From assembly GCA_023426545.1 (NCBI GenBank), contig JAFAAN010000012.1:42104-106103 (forward strand): DNA of 64,000 nt, in the 5' to 3' direction. Below are positions 34,601 to 44,326 of this stretch, in pieces. The translations under genes and the position numbers were made by a program. The first letter of the stretch is position 1. Each line of letters starts with the position of its first letter. The notes beneath the pieces are model-generated. The model had not been told where the DNA came from, ran no database searches, and saw only the letters and a list, made by a program, of their open reading frames with translations. The stretch is from Pseudomonadota bacterium. Its GTDB lineage: Bacteria > Myxococcota > Myxococcia > Myxococcales > Myxococcaceae.

Positions 34601-37600
34601 ATGCCCCTCCATTCCAGCCGCACCCTCCACGTGTTTCCCGACGCCGGCCGGCGCCAGGCCGCGTTGCGGGCCATGGGGGATGCCAGCGGGCTGAGCGTGG
34701 GTGCGCACCTGCTGACGTGGGATGAGCTGCTGCGGAAGCTGGGCGGTGCCCGCGAGCTGAACCGGCGCCCCTGTCCAGCGGTGGCGGCGCGGGCCGTGGT
34801 GGCCTCGCTGGGGTTGGCGCTGGGCGCGACGCCGTTCGGCGACTACGTGCGCGAGCCCGCCTTTGCCCGGGCCGCGCTCGACGTGTTGCTCGACCTGAAG
34901 GCCGGGCGTCTGTCCGCCCGGGAGCTTCAAGACGCGGTGGAGGTCCTCCCTCCGGAGCGTCGGACCCGAGGCCGCGTGATTGCGCGCCTGTACCACCTGT
35001 ACGAGCAGCGGATGGCGGAGCTCGGCCTGGCGGACCGCGAGGACGTGCTGCGCGGTGCCCGGGAGGCGCTGGGCCGGGGTGCGTGGCCGGCGGGGTGGGA
35101 AGGGCTGCGCACGCTCGTCCTGCACGGCGTCTACGACGTGCGGCCCTCCGGGCTGGAGTTGCTGCTGGCGCTGGCGGCGGCGTGTGAGTCGCGGCGGGTG
35201 GCGTTGCGCGTCGAGACGCCGGTGGGAGGCTCTCCCGTGGCGGACGCGGCGCTGACGGCGCTCTTCCGCGCCTTCGAGAACCGCGGCGACTCCCTGTCGC
35301 ACGTGGACCTCTTCAAGGCGGACGTCACGTTCGAGGGGCGGCCCTTCATCGACCTGGGACGGCACCTCTTCTCGTCCCGGGCGCCGCGCGACGTGCTGAA
35401 GGACGCGGTGCCGTCGCTGCGCGTGTGGAGCGCTGCCACGGCGCGCGACGAGGCGCGGCTGCTGGCCCGGGACGTGCGGCGCCTGTTGTCCGAAGGCGTG
35501 GCGCCAGGGGACATCGCGGTGGCCTACCGCGAGCTGGGGCCGGAGGCGGCGTGGCTCTCCGAGTCATTGGGGGAGCTGGGCGTGCCGGCGCGCCTGCCCT
35601 GGGGCGAGCCGCTGAGCCTCGCCGGTCCGGTCCGGCTGGCGCTGGACCTGCCGCTGCTGGTGGAGGATGGCTTTCCGGCCGAGCGCGTCGCGGATCTCAT
35701 GGGCAGCCGCTATGCGCCCACGCTGTCTCGCGGAGGTCCCGACGCGCCCGCGAGCCTCTTCGCGCAGGCGGCCGTGCGTGATGACCGGCTGGGCGCGGTG
35801 CGTGGGCGGGGCGCCTACGACGTGCGGCTGGACGGGCTTGCGCGGCGCCTGCTCGCGCTCAACGGCACACGCAACGCACAGGACAGCACGCGCGTCCACG
35901 CCGTGAAGCTGCTTCGCGAGCGCTGCCTGCTCCTGGTGGATGCCTGCCGGAGCATTCCGGAGGAGGGCACCGCCTCGGAGCTGCTCGCGGCGTGGTGGCG
36001 GGTGGTGGAGCGCCTGGGGCTGGTGGACTCCGAAGGCGCGCTGGAGCCTCGTCAGGACGGCGGACTGGGCGCGCGCGCTGTGGATGCGCGGGCCCGCGAC
36101 GATGCCGCGCGCGAGGCTTTTCGTCAGCGCGTGGAGGACCTGACGCGGATGATGAAGTCGGTGGGAGGGGGACCGAAGATGCGCCGGCGCACCTTTGGCC
36201 GTTGGCTGCGCGACGCGATGGCGGACGCGCACCTGCCACCCCGGGGGCCTCGCGGTGCCGCCGTCGAGGTGCTGGACGTGGCCGAGCTGCCGGGCCGCTC
36301 CTTCCAGCACCTCTTCATCGCGGGGCTGACGGAGGGCCGCTTCCCCGGGCGGGATGCGCCGTCGCCGCTGCTGGCGGACGCGGAGCGCGCTGCCCTCAAC
36401 AAGCACCTGGGCCGCGACGTGTTCCGCCTCACCGGAGGCGAGTTCGACGAGCGCGCGGCCTGGCGCCTCACCGAGGATCGCCTGCTGTTCGCCAGCGCGC
36501 TGGCCGCCGCCGAGGCCACCGCCAGCCTGTCCTTCGCAATGGAGTCCGCGGGCGGCCAGGAGCAGGTGCCTTCCGCGTTCCTGGAAGAGGTGCGTCGCCT
36601 CACCGCGCTGACGTGGGTGCCGCGCTCGCTGACGCCGATTCCGCCGCTGGACGAGGTGCTCACCGAGTCCGAGCTGCGCCGCTGCGTGGCGCTGGAGGCC
36701 CTGTCCCAGCCGAAGCTGCGCGTCACCGAGCCGGATGCGGCGGCCTCGGCGCTCCGGCGCCGCTTCGAGCCAGAGGCCTGGTACGCGGGCGCGCGCGAGC
36801 TGTCGCAGGTGGAGATGGAGCGCCTGTTCTTCTTCGGCGACCCGAAGCAGCAGCCGGGCCCCTATACCGGCTCGGTGGACGCGAACACGCTGCGCGAGTC
36901 CCTGCGCGAGACGTTCCGTTTCGACATCACCCGGCCGCTCTCCGCGTCGGCGCTGGCCCGCTTCGGCAACTGCGGCTTCCAGGGCTTCCTCTCGTATGGG
37001 CTGAAGGTGTCCGAGCCGGACGTGCCGGGCGAGGAGTTCGACGCGCGGGGCCGGGGGACGTTCTGGCACAAGGTGGTGGAGGAGGTGTTCGCGGCGTTGA
37101 AGGAGAAGCAGCTGCTGGGCAAGGCGCCGGAGGAGGTGCCCGACGAGGTGCTGGACGCCGCGCTCAAGGCCGCCATCAAGGACTTCGAGCGCCTCCATCA
37201 CGTGGGGCACCCGGAGCTGTGGAAGCTGGCGCACGAGCGGGCCCGCGCCATGGCTCGCCGCATCCTCGTGGACGAGCGGCGGGGGCTGCCCTTCGACGCG
37301 ATGACGCCGAAGAACTTCGAGTTCCGCTTCGGCCCCGCCGCCCGCGACGACAAGTGGAGCAACGTCGTCCTGCACGCGGGCGACGAGCCCGTGTACTTCG
37401 AGGGGACCATCGACCGGTTGGACACGTCGGGGGGCGAGGTGGGCGTCATCGACTACAAGTCGGGGCGGTTGGACAAGCGCGCGCTCAAGGAACGGCTGCT
37501 GACGTCGGACTTCCAGCTCCCGCTGTACCTCTATGCGGCGCGGGAGAGCGGCCACACGGATGCTCGGCAGGCGGCGTGGTTCTCCCTGCGCACCGGGGCC

Positions 37601-37840
37601 GCCATCCACCTGTCCGAGGTCGTCTCGGGTGACGAGCTGGACGAACTGCTGTCGAAGGACCCGGACGTCCGCGCGAAGGTGGCGGAGAAGTCCGGCCTCA
37701 ACCTGCCCAACGCGGTGGAGGCGCTGGTGGGCACGCTGCGCCAGGGCCAGTTCGCCGCGCGGCCTCAGGACTGTGGGACGTGTGGCTACCGCGCCGTGTG
37801 CCGCATCACGGAGCGCCGGATGACGGAGGAGAGCGGATGA
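34601..37840 (+). CDS. addB: AddB-like helicase-nuclease subunit with Fe-S nuclease domain
   Basis: A 1079-residue partner of the adjacent AddA. AddAB is the RecBCD-like enzyme that unwinds and degrades double-strand breaks to a Chi-regulated end for RecA. The N-terminal half is a degenerate helicase fold with no true Walker A, as usual for AddB. The C-terminal part is a PD-(D/E)XK nuclease: ARFGNCGFQGFLSY gives the first cluster Cys, EGTIDRLD and VGVIDYKSG hold the catalytic residues, and FQLPLYLYA is the Q motif. QDCGTCGYRAVC then gives the remaining CxxCx5C cysteines of an Fe-S staple. All nuclease residues look intact. Its stop overlaps the AddA start (ATGA). A TACAAT element sits 9 bases before the ATG. 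Confidence 0.88.
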   Translation: MPLHSSRTLHVFPDAGRRQAALRAMGDASGLSVGAHLLTWDELLRKLGGARELNRRPCPAVAARAVVASLGLALGATPFGDYVREPAFARAALDVLLDLKAGRLSARELQDAVEVLPPERRTRGRVIARLYHLYEQRMAELGLADREDVLRGAREALGRGAWPAGWEGLRTLVLHGVYDVRPSGLELLLALAAACESRRVALRVETPVGGSPVADAALTALFRAFENRGDSLSHVDLFKADVTFEGRPFIDLGRHLFSSRAPRDVLKDAVPSLRVWSAATARDEARLLARDVRRLLSEGVAPGDIAVAYRELGPEAAWLSESLGELGVPARLPWGEPLSLAGPVRLALDLPLLVEDGFPAERVADLMGSRYAPTLSRGGPDAPASLFAQAAVRDDRLGAVRGRGAYDVRLDGLARRLLALNGTRNAQDSTRVHAVKLLRERCLLLVDACRSIPEEGTASELLAAWWRVVERLGLVDSEGALEPRQDGGLGARAVDARARDDAAREAFRQRVEDLTRMMKSVGGGPKMRRRTFGRWLRDAMADAHLPPRGPRGAAVEVLDVAELPGRSFQHLFIAGLTEGRFPGRDAPSPLLADAERAALNKHLGRDVFRLTGGEFDERAAWRLTEDRLLFASALAAAEATASLSFAMESAGGQEQVPSAFLEEVRRLTALTWVPRSLTPIPPLDEVLTESELRRCVALEALSQPKLRVTEPDAAASALRRRFEPEAWYAGARELSQVEMERLFFFGDPKQQPGPYTGSVDANTLRESLRETFRFDITRPLSASALARFGNCGFQGFLSYGLKVSEPDVPGEEFDARGRGTFWHKVVEEVFAALKEKQLLGKAPEEVPDEVLDAALKAAIKDFERLHHVGHPELWKLAHERARAMARRILVDERRGLPFDAMTPKNFEFRFGPAARDDKWSNVVLHAGDEPVYFEGTIDRLDTSGGEVGVIDYKSGRLDKRALKERLLTSDFQLPLYLYAARESGHTDARQAAWFSLRTGAAIHLSEVVSGDELDELLSKDPDVRAKVAEKSGLNLPNAVEALVGTLRQGQFAARPQDCGTCGYRAVCRITERRMTEESG

Positions 37841-40800
37841 GCAGCGAGCCGTCCCTCCTCGCGCTGGAGCGCAACCTCGCCCTGATGGCGGGCGCAGGCG
37901 CGGGCAAGACGTACAGCCTCGTCACGATGACGCTGCACCTGCTGGCCGGTGCTCGCGCGGCCGGTGAGGCGGTGCGTCCGTCCCGGCTGTGCATGCTGAC
38001 GTTCACGGACAAGGCCGCCGCGGAGATGCGCTCGCGCGTGCGCCAGCGCCTGGACGCGCTGGCTCAGGGCGACACGCGGCCGGACCAGGAGGTGGACCTG
38101 CGGGCGTCCCTGGCGCGGCTGGACAAGCCCTTCCCGCTGCCCGACGCCTGGCGGCAGCTTCGCGAGGAGCTGGGCGCGGCCACGGTGGGCACCTTCCACT
38201 CGTTGTGCGGCCAGCTCCTTCGCCGCGCTCCGCCCGCGGTGGGCATCGACCCGAACTTCGAGGTGCTGGACTCGCTCGAGGCGACGGGGCTGGTGCAGGA
38301 CGTCTGCGAGCGCGTGGTGCTGGACGCGCTGGAGGCTGGCGACGCGCAGGTGCGTGAGCTGTGTCAGGAGCTGGGCTTCTCTGGCTCGGGCTTCTCCGAC
38401 GGGCTGGTGGCCGCGCTGGTGTCCGTCTACGGCAAGCTGCGGGAAGAAGGGTTGCGCGCGGCGACCGCCGCCGTGAGTGACGCCGCGGAGGCGCGCGCGG
38501 AGCTGGACGCGTCGATAACGCGGTGCCTCGAGCTGTGCGCGGAGGCGCGGGGGCTGGACGCGAAGGGAGAGTGGAGCCGGCTGCTGGGCGGGCTGGAGCG
38601 CGCGCTCAACGGGATGACGGCGGAGAACTTCGGCCAGGGCGAGCGCTTCCCGTGGCTGCGCGCGTGCTTCAAGGCGGACGGGCGCAACTTCGCGCGGCTC
38701 AGCAAGGGGGCCGCCGGGCCCGTGCGGGACCTCTACTGGCGCGTCTGCGGCAAGAGCGACGGCTCCGTGCCCCGGCTGGACGACGCCTGGGCCGCGTGGC
38801 GGACCGCGCCCTTCGAGGTGACGTTCCGCGAGCTGCTGACGCGGGTGGAGGCGCGGCACGACGCCGAGCTGGGGCGCCGCAACGTGCTCGACTTCACGTC
38901 GTTGCTGGTGAAGTCGCGAGACCTGCTCCGGGCACATCCCGAGTTCCGCCGCCAGGTGCAGGAGCGCATCGGCGCGTTGCTGGTGGACGAGTTCCAGGAC
39001 ACCAACCGCCTCCAGTTGGAGTTGGTGCTGCTCCTGGCGGAGAAGCGCGAGGACGGACCGCGTGAGCTGGCGCCGGACGCGGACCTGGTGACGGCGCTTC
39101 CGCTGGAGCCCGCCTTCCTCTGCGCGGTGGGAGACCGCAAGCAGTCCATCTACGAGTTCCGCGGCGCGGACGTGTCCGTCTTCTCCGTCCTGGCGAACAA
39201 GCTGGAGGCGGAAGGGGGCGCGCGGGGTTTCCTCCAGCACAACCGCCGCTCCGTGCCGGGCCTCTTGTCGTTCTTCAACCGCACCTTCGCGGGAGTCCTC
39301 GTCGCAGCGGATGCGCGTGCTCCGCGTCCCTTCGAGGTCGTCTACGTTCCCGCGGAGGATGACCTGGCGGCGGTGCGGCCCTCGCTGGTGGAGGGGCCAG
39401 TGGTGGAGCGCCTCCAGTTGGAGGAAGCGGATACCGCGGCGGACCTGCGCTGGCTGGACGCGGACGCCATTGCCCGGAGGCTGCGCAGCCTGCTGGCGCC
39501 AGGGGCTCCGCCAACGGTTCCTCGCGAGGATGGGGACGGGCTGCGCCCCGCGCGGGGGGGCGACGTGGCCTTGCTGTTCCGGACCTTCACGCACCTGGAG
39601 GTGTATCGGCAGGCCCTCATCCGCCATGGCGTCCCGCACCGCGTGTTGCGCGGCCGCGGTTTCTACGGCGCGCAGGAGGTGCTGGACCTGGCCTCGCTGC
39701 TGGCCCTGCTGGCGGACGCTGACGACTCGCTCGCGTTCGCCGCGGTGCTGCGCTCGCCGCTGGTGGGCCTGTCGGATGCATCCCTGTTCCTCCTGGCGGG
39801 GGATGCGCCCCTGGCGCTGGCGTCACCCCGGCTGACGGACGCGCAGGTGCTGGCGTCGTTGCCCGAGCGAGAGCGGCAGCGCCTGGAGCGCTTCCTCGCC
39901 GCGTTGCCCGGCCTGCGCCGCGAGCGCGACCGGCTGGGTGTGCGCGAGCTGCTGCTGTCCGCGCTGGACATGACGGGCTACCGCGAGGCGCTGGCGGGCT
40001 CTCCGTACGCGGAGCAGGCCAGCGCGAACGTGGAGAAGCTGCTGGCGCTGGCGTCGAAGCGAGACGAGCGCGGCACCGGCGGCTGCGTGGCCTTCGCGCG
40101 TGAGCTACGGATGCTCGCGGAGAACGACCCGACGGAGGCGCAGGCGGACCTGCTGGATGCGAGCGACCCTCGCGCGGTGCAGCTCCTCACCATCCACCGG
40201 GCCAAGGGCTTGGAATGGAAGGTGGTGGTGGTTCCCTCGCTCGGTGGGCGGCGGCGCGCCACCACGGGCCGCGCCCACTTCGAGCGCACCCACGGGATTT
40301 CCCTGCGGCCCTGGGTGCCGGACTCGCTGGATGGCTACACATCCAGCCGCTTCGACGCGGTGCGCGCCGAGCTGAAGGCCCGCGAGGACGCGGAGTACCG
40401 CCGCCTGCTCTACGTCGCGCTCACGCGCGCCCGGGACAGGCTGGTGCTGTCGGGTGGCGCGGAGCCGCGTGGCGGCAAGGACACCTGGTGGCACCTCATC
40501 GACGCGCGACTGGAGGTCGATGCCGAGCTGCGCGCGCTCGTGGAGGACCTGGACGTCGACTCGCTGCCGCCACCCGCGGACCCGGAGCCGCCCGGTCCGG
40601 AGACGCTCCGGCTGGCCGAGGCGCGCGTCGAGGCCGCCCTGCTGCGAGTTCGCGGCGCCCGCCCGCCCCTGGCGGAGTCCCTCGGCGCTGCCGTGGCCAC
40701 CGCGGAGGCGCTGCAGGACTTCATCGCCTGCCCGCGCCGCTTCCACTACGTGCACCGGCTGGGGCTTCGCGGTGCGCCGTGGCCCTGGGAGGTCCCACCC

Positions 40801-41499
40801 CGTGGCGCTCCGTTGCTCGTGGAGCCTGACGGGTGGTTGCCGGCGGAGCGGCCCGGGGACCTGATGCGGCGGCTGCTTCGTGACGTGGACCTGCGTCTGG
40901 CGGCGCCCGAGGTGGACGCCTCGGAGCGGCGGGCCCACCTGGAAGGTCTGCTGCGTGACGCAGGCGCGCTCCCGGGCGACGAGGGCATGGCCGTGGTGCT
41001 GCGGACCGTGGAGCGCTTCCTGGGAACGGCGCTCGCCCGCCAGCTCGCCCAGGCGCCCTCACAGACGGTTCATCGAGAGTTGCCTTTCGTGCTTGCCCTG
41101 GAGGGTGAGGTCGGTGTGGAGGGTGCGCTGGACCTCTTGTGGGAGTCGCCTCAGGGGGAGGCTGTGGTGGTGGCGTTCAAGCACGGCGGACGTCATCCGC
41201 TGGGAGCGGCTGCCTACACCTACGAGCTGGCGGCGCTGGGGCTGGTCGCTCGGCACATGGTGCGAGAAGGGGTGCCGGTGCGGGTGGGAGTCGTCTTCCT
41301 GCATGAGGCGCAGCCCGAGCCCGAGTGGCTCTCGGGAAGCCGGGGGCTCGAAGAGGCGGCTGGACGGCTCGCGGGAGCAGCACGCGCGGTGGCACGGGGA
41401 GAGGCCCGGGGTGAATGGGATGGGAGGGAGAAGGCAGCCTGCCAGGCCCTGCACTGCGGCTTCTCGGAACACTGTCACCCCGACCCCCGCGCATGCTAA
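37837..41499 (+). CDS. addA: AddA-like UvrD/RecB helicase with a degenerate nuclease domain
   Basis: A 1220-residue superfamily 1 helicase. Motifs: Walker A GAGAGKTYS (Lys24), DEFQDTNRLQLE (motif II), AVGDRKQSIYEFRGAD (III), LLTIHRAKGLEWKVVVVP (V) and YVALTRARDRLVLSG (VI). The C-terminal 250 residues keep the nuclease fold entry (CPRRFHYVHRLGL, RELPFVL, VEGALDLL), but the catalytic DYK reads AFK (VVVAFKHGG) and the Q motif is missing. The nuclease is therefore probably inactive, while a terminal CQALHCGFSEHC cluster resembles an Fe-S staple. Start and AddB stop share ATGA. Helicase activity is well supported; the nuclease loss is a prediction from sequence alone. Confidence 0.9.
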   Translation: MSSEPSLLALERNLALMAGAGAGKTYSLVTMTLHLLAGARAAGEAVRPSRLCMLTFTDKAAAEMRSRVRQRLDALAQGDTRPDQEVDLRASLARLDKPFPLPDAWRQLREELGAATVGTFHSLCGQLLRRAPPAVGIDPNFEVLDSLEATGLVQDVCERVVLDALEAGDAQVRELCQELGFSGSGFSDGLVAALVSVYGKLREEGLRAATAAVSDAAEARAELDASITRCLELCAEARGLDAKGEWSRLLGGLERALNGMTAENFGQGERFPWLRACFKADGRNFARLSKGAAGPVRDLYWRVCGKSDGSVPRLDDAWAAWRTAPFEVTFRELLTRVEARHDAELGRRNVLDFTSLLVKSRDLLRAHPEFRRQVQERIGALLVDEFQDTNRLQLELVLLLAEKREDGPRELAPDADLVTALPLEPAFLCAVGDRKQSIYEFRGADVSVFSVLANKLEAEGGARGFLQHNRRSVPGLLSFFNRTFAGVLVAADARAPRPFEVVYVPAEDDLAAVRPSLVEGPVVERLQLEEADTAADLRWLDADAIARRLRSLLAPGAPPTVPREDGDGLRPARGGDVALLFRTFTHLEVYRQALIRHGVPHRVLRGRGFYGAQEVLDLASLLALLADADDSLAFAAVLRSPLVGLSDASLFLLAGDAPLALASPRLTDAQVLASLPERERQRLERFLAALPGLRRERDRLGVRELLLSALDMTGYREALAGSPYAEQASANVEKLLALASKRDERGTGGCVAFARELRMLAENDPTEAQADLLDASDPRAVQLLTIHRAKGLEWKVVVVPSLGGRRRATTGRAHFERTHGISLRPWVPDSLDGYTSSRFDAVRAELKAREDAEYRRLLYVALTRARDRLVLSGGAEPRGGKDTWWHLIDARLEVDAELRALVEDLDVDSLPPPADPEPPGPETLRLAEARVEAALLRVRGARPPLAESLGAAVATAEALQDFIACPRRFHYVHRLGLRGAPWPWEVPPRGAPLLVEPDGWLPAERPGDLMRRLLRDVDLRLAAPEVDASERRAHLEGLLRDAGALPGDEGMAVVLRTVERFLGTALARQLAQAPSQTVHRELPFVLALEGEVGVEGALDLLWESPQGEAVVVAFKHGGRHPLGAAAYTYELAALGLVARHMVREGVPVRVGVVFLHEAQPEPEWLSGSRGLEEAAGRLAGAARAVARGEARGEWDGREKAACQALHCGFSEHCHPDPRAC

Positions 41500-41511
41500 G
41501 CGGCGGTCATC

Positions 41512-42822
41512 ATGCCGAACGTCGTCGTCATCGGAGCGCAGTGGGGAGATGAGGGGAAGGGCAAGGTCGTCGACCTGCTCACCGAGCATGCCCAGGTCGT
41601 CGTCCGCTTCCAGGGCGGCAACAACGCGGGGCATACGCTGGTGGTGGGTGGCCAGAAGACCGTCCTCCACCTGATTCCCTCGGGCATCCTCCACCCGGGG
41701 AAGACGTGTGTCATTGGCAACGGAGTGGTGGTGGACCCTGCGGTCCTCGTCGGGGAGATCGACGCGCTGAAGGCGCGCGGCTTCCTCAAGGACGACGCGC
41801 AGCTCCTCATCTCCGACAATGCCCACGTCATCTTCCCGTGGCACAAGCTGCTGGACAGCTTCCGCGAGAAGGCCCGCGGCGGTAGCGCCATTGGCACCAC
41901 GGGCCGGGGCATCGGCCCCGCGTACGAGGACAAGGTCGCCCGTCGTGGCATCCGCGTGCGGGACCTGCTCAACGCGGACCGGCTGCGCGCGCGCATCGAG
42001 GCGCGGCTCCCGCAGGCGCTGGACGAGCTGAAGGAGCTGTGCGCCCAGGCGGGAGCCCCGGTGCCCCAGCTGGAAGTGCCGCAGGTGCTGGCCGAGTTCT
42101 CCGGGCTGGGCGAGCGCCTCAAGCCCTTCGTCCACGACGCCTCGCTCTACCTCTCCGGTCAGGTGCGCCGCGGCGCGCGCATCCTCTTCGAGGGCGCACA
42201 GGGCACGCTGCTCGACGTGGACCATGGCACCTATCCGTTCGTGACGTCCTCCAACTGCGTCGCGGGCAACGCGGCGGTCGGCTCGGGCCTGGGACCCACG
42301 GCCATCGACAAGGTGATGGGCATCAGCAAGGCCTACACCACGCGCGTGGGCGGGGGCCCCTTCCCCACGGAGCTGAACGACGCCACCGGCGACCAGCTGC
42401 GCAACATGGGCGACGAGTTCGGCACCACCACCGGCCGGCCTCGCCGCTGTGGCTGGCTGGACGGCGTGGTGCTGCGCTACGCGTCGCGCGTCAACGGCCT
42501 GTGGGGCATGGCGCTCACCAAGCTGGACGTGCTCAGCGGCCTCAAGACGCTGCAGATCTGCACCGCCTACGAGCTGGACGGCCAGAAGGTGACGGAGCTG
42601 CCCGGCGACTACGAGGACCTGGCCCGCGTCAAGCCCATCTACGAGACGCTCCAGGGCTGGGACGAGAATCTCGCCAACGTGCGGACCTTCGACGAGCTGC
42701 CGGAGAACGCCAAGCGCTACGTGCGCCGGGTGGAAGAGGTCAGCGGCGTCCCGGTGGTGTGCGTGTCCGTGGGCGCCGACCGCGGCGAGACAGTGCTGCT
42801 CCAGAACCCGTTCCGGAGCTGA
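41512..42822 (+). CDS. purA: Adenylosuccinate synthetase
   Basis: PurA joins IMP and aspartate using GTP, the first committed step to AMP. The 436-residue protein has the P-loop VVVIGAQWGDEGKGKVVDLL, VRFQGGNNAGHTLVV, GTTGRGIGPAYEDKVAR, FEGAQGTLLDVDHGTYPFVTSSN, a VGGGPFPTEL switch region and TTGRPRRCGWLD. All positions expected in the active site appear present. It begins 12 bases after the addA stop, so it may be at the end of the addBA transcript, though the functions are unrelated. No clear ribosome site is visible. Confidence 0.98.
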   Translation: MPNVVVIGAQWGDEGKGKVVDLLTEHAQVVVRFQGGNNAGHTLVVGGQKTVLHLIPSGILHPGKTCVIGNGVVVDPAVLVGEIDALKARGFLKDDAQLLISDNAHVIFPWHKLLDSFREKARGGSAIGTTGRGIGPAYEDKVARRGIRVRDLLNADRLRARIEARLPQALDELKELCAQAGAPVPQLEVPQVLAEFSGLGERLKPFVHDASLYLSGQVRRGARILFEGAQGTLLDVDHGTYPFVTSSNCVAGNAAVGSGLGPTAIDKVMGISKAYTTRVGGGPFPTELNDATGDQLRNMGDEFGTTTGRPRRCGWLDGVVLRYASRVNGLWGMALTKLDVLSGLKTLQICTAYELDGQKVTELPGDYEDLARVKPIYETLQGWDENLANVRTFDELPENAKRYVRRVEEVSGVPVVCVSVGADRGETVLLQNPFRS

Positions 42823-42845
42823 GCGGGCGCGGGGCGCGTCACCTC

Positions 42846-42868
42846 CGCCCACGTTCCTCGCGTGGGCG
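42846..42868 (+). terminator. Hairpin after purA
   Basis: CGCCCACG and CGTGGGCG form an 8-base perfect stem with a 7-base loop, 23 bases past the purA stop. There is no T-run, so it is a weak or factor-dependent terminator candidate. Confidence 0.4.
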
Positions 42869-42926
42869 CTGACGACGCCCCGGTTTATCTGCTACGGCTT
42901 CCGGTTCGACACTCCCGGGAGCCGTC

Positions 42927-44264
42927 ATGGTCGTCTTGCGCAAGTTCGTCATCGCGCTGTCCGCGGCAACGCTGCTGGGCGCAGCGGAGCCGTCCGACGC
43001 GGCCCGGGCCGCATTCCTCCGCGGCGAGGCGGCGCTGGCGCGAGGCCGGTGGGATGACGCGGCCTCGGCCTACCGGGAGGCTCTGGCCGAGACACCCGGC
43101 TATCCCTCCGCCCTCAACGGCCTGGGCAGCGTGCTCTTCCGCAAGGGGCAGGTGCAGGAGGCGCTCACGAGCTTTCGTGAAGCCGCCCAGGCGGACCCCG
43201 GCTTCAAGATGGCGTGGTTCAACCTGGGCTATGCCGCGCGCAAGGCGGGAGACGCAGCCACCGCGGCGCAGGCCTACGAGCGCTACACCCAGCTCGAGCT
43301 TGGCGACGCGGATGGCTACTACGGCCTGGGCGAGAGCTACCGGCAGCTCGGCCAGAAGCCGCAAGCCATCGCCGCGTACCAGGCCTACATCGCTCGCGAG
43401 CATCGCAAGGGGGAGCAGGTCTGGGTCCGCAAGGCGTCCGAGCACCTGAAGACCCTGGGCGCCGAACCCCTCCCGGCCTCCACCGCGCCCGCCGAGGCGG
43501 AGGCGACGCAGGCGCTCGCCGCTGCGGGGCCCTCCGATGCAGGGGTGGCACGCACGGCCAACCCAGATCTGGCGGCATCGCGCATTCGGGATGGCGACGC
43601 GCTGATGAAGGAGCGCCGCTACCGCGAGGCGGCCTTCGCCTTCATGGACGCCTCCCATGCGGACACCAGCCACGTCGAGGCCCTGTTCAAGTTGGGCAAC
43701 GCCCTGGCCGTGCTGGGCTACTACGGACAGGCGGTGGCGCAGTGGGAGCGAGCCTCCGTGCTGACGCAGGACGCCGCCATCCGCCAGAGCGCGAAGGAGA
43801 ACATCGACCGCGCACGAGTGAAAGAGGCGCAGCTGGGGGCTTCACCGCAGGCCGCGGGCCTGGCGCCGGGCTCGGGGCCCGTGGCGGACACGACGCGCGC
43901 CCAGGCCCGCCGTGCCTACGAGCAGGGCGTGCAGCGCATCGCCAGCAAGGACTTCAACGGCGCGTTGTCGAGCCTCACCCAAGCCATCCAGCAGGAGCCC
44001 ATGCTGGCGGTGGCCTACGTCGCGCGGGGAAGCGCGAACATCGGTCTGCGCCGCTACGCGGAAGCCGCTGTGGACTACCAGTACGCGCTGGAGTTGGAGC
44101 CCGGCTCGGCGTCTCCGCTCTACGGTCTGGCTGAATCCTTCCGCGCGATGGGCCGAACGTTGGAAGCGCGCGACCTCTACGAGCGCTATGCCGCTTCCTC
44201 CGCCGCGGACGCCCGCCCCCAGCTCCAGGAGGAATCCCGCCAGAAGGCGGCCCGGCTCCGTTGA
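42927..44264 (+). CDS. Exported TPR-repeat protein
   Basis: A 445-residue protein with an N-terminal signal-like segment (MVVLRKFVIALSAATLLGAA). Two blocks of tetratricopeptide repeats are recognisable. The first has units such as AFLRGEAALARGRWDDAASAYREAL and LGSVLFRKGQVQEALTSFREAAQ (residues about 27-150). The second includes GDALMKERRYREAAFAF, EQGVQRIASKDFNGALSSL and ARGSANIGLRRYAEAAVDYQYAL (about 215-430). An Ala-rich linker joins them. TPR scaffolds bind other proteins; here probably periplasmic, or outer-membrane assembly. Specific partner unknown. Confidence 0.85.
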   Translation: MVVLRKFVIALSAATLLGAAEPSDAARAAFLRGEAALARGRWDDAASAYREALAETPGYPSALNGLGSVLFRKGQVQEALTSFREAAQADPGFKMAWFNLGYAARKAGDAATAAQAYERYTQLELGDADGYYGLGESYRQLGQKPQAIAAYQAYIAREHRKGEQVWVRKASEHLKTLGAEPLPASTAPAEAEATQALAAAGPSDAGVARTANPDLAASRIRDGDALMKERRYREAAFAFMDASHADTSHVEALFKLGNALAVLGYYGQAVAQWERASVLTQDAAIRQSAKENIDRARVKEAQLGASPQAAGLAPGSGPVADTTRAQARRAYEQGVQRIASKDFNGALSSLTQAIQQEPMLAVAYVARGSANIGLRRYAEAAVDYQYALELEPGSASPLYGLAESFRAMGRTLEARDLYERYAASSAADARPQLQEESRQKAARLR

Positions 44265-44326
44265 TGGGCAGGCAGGCAGCCTGGGGGCTGGTGGACCGTG
44301 TCAGCCCCAAGCATTAGCTTCCATGA

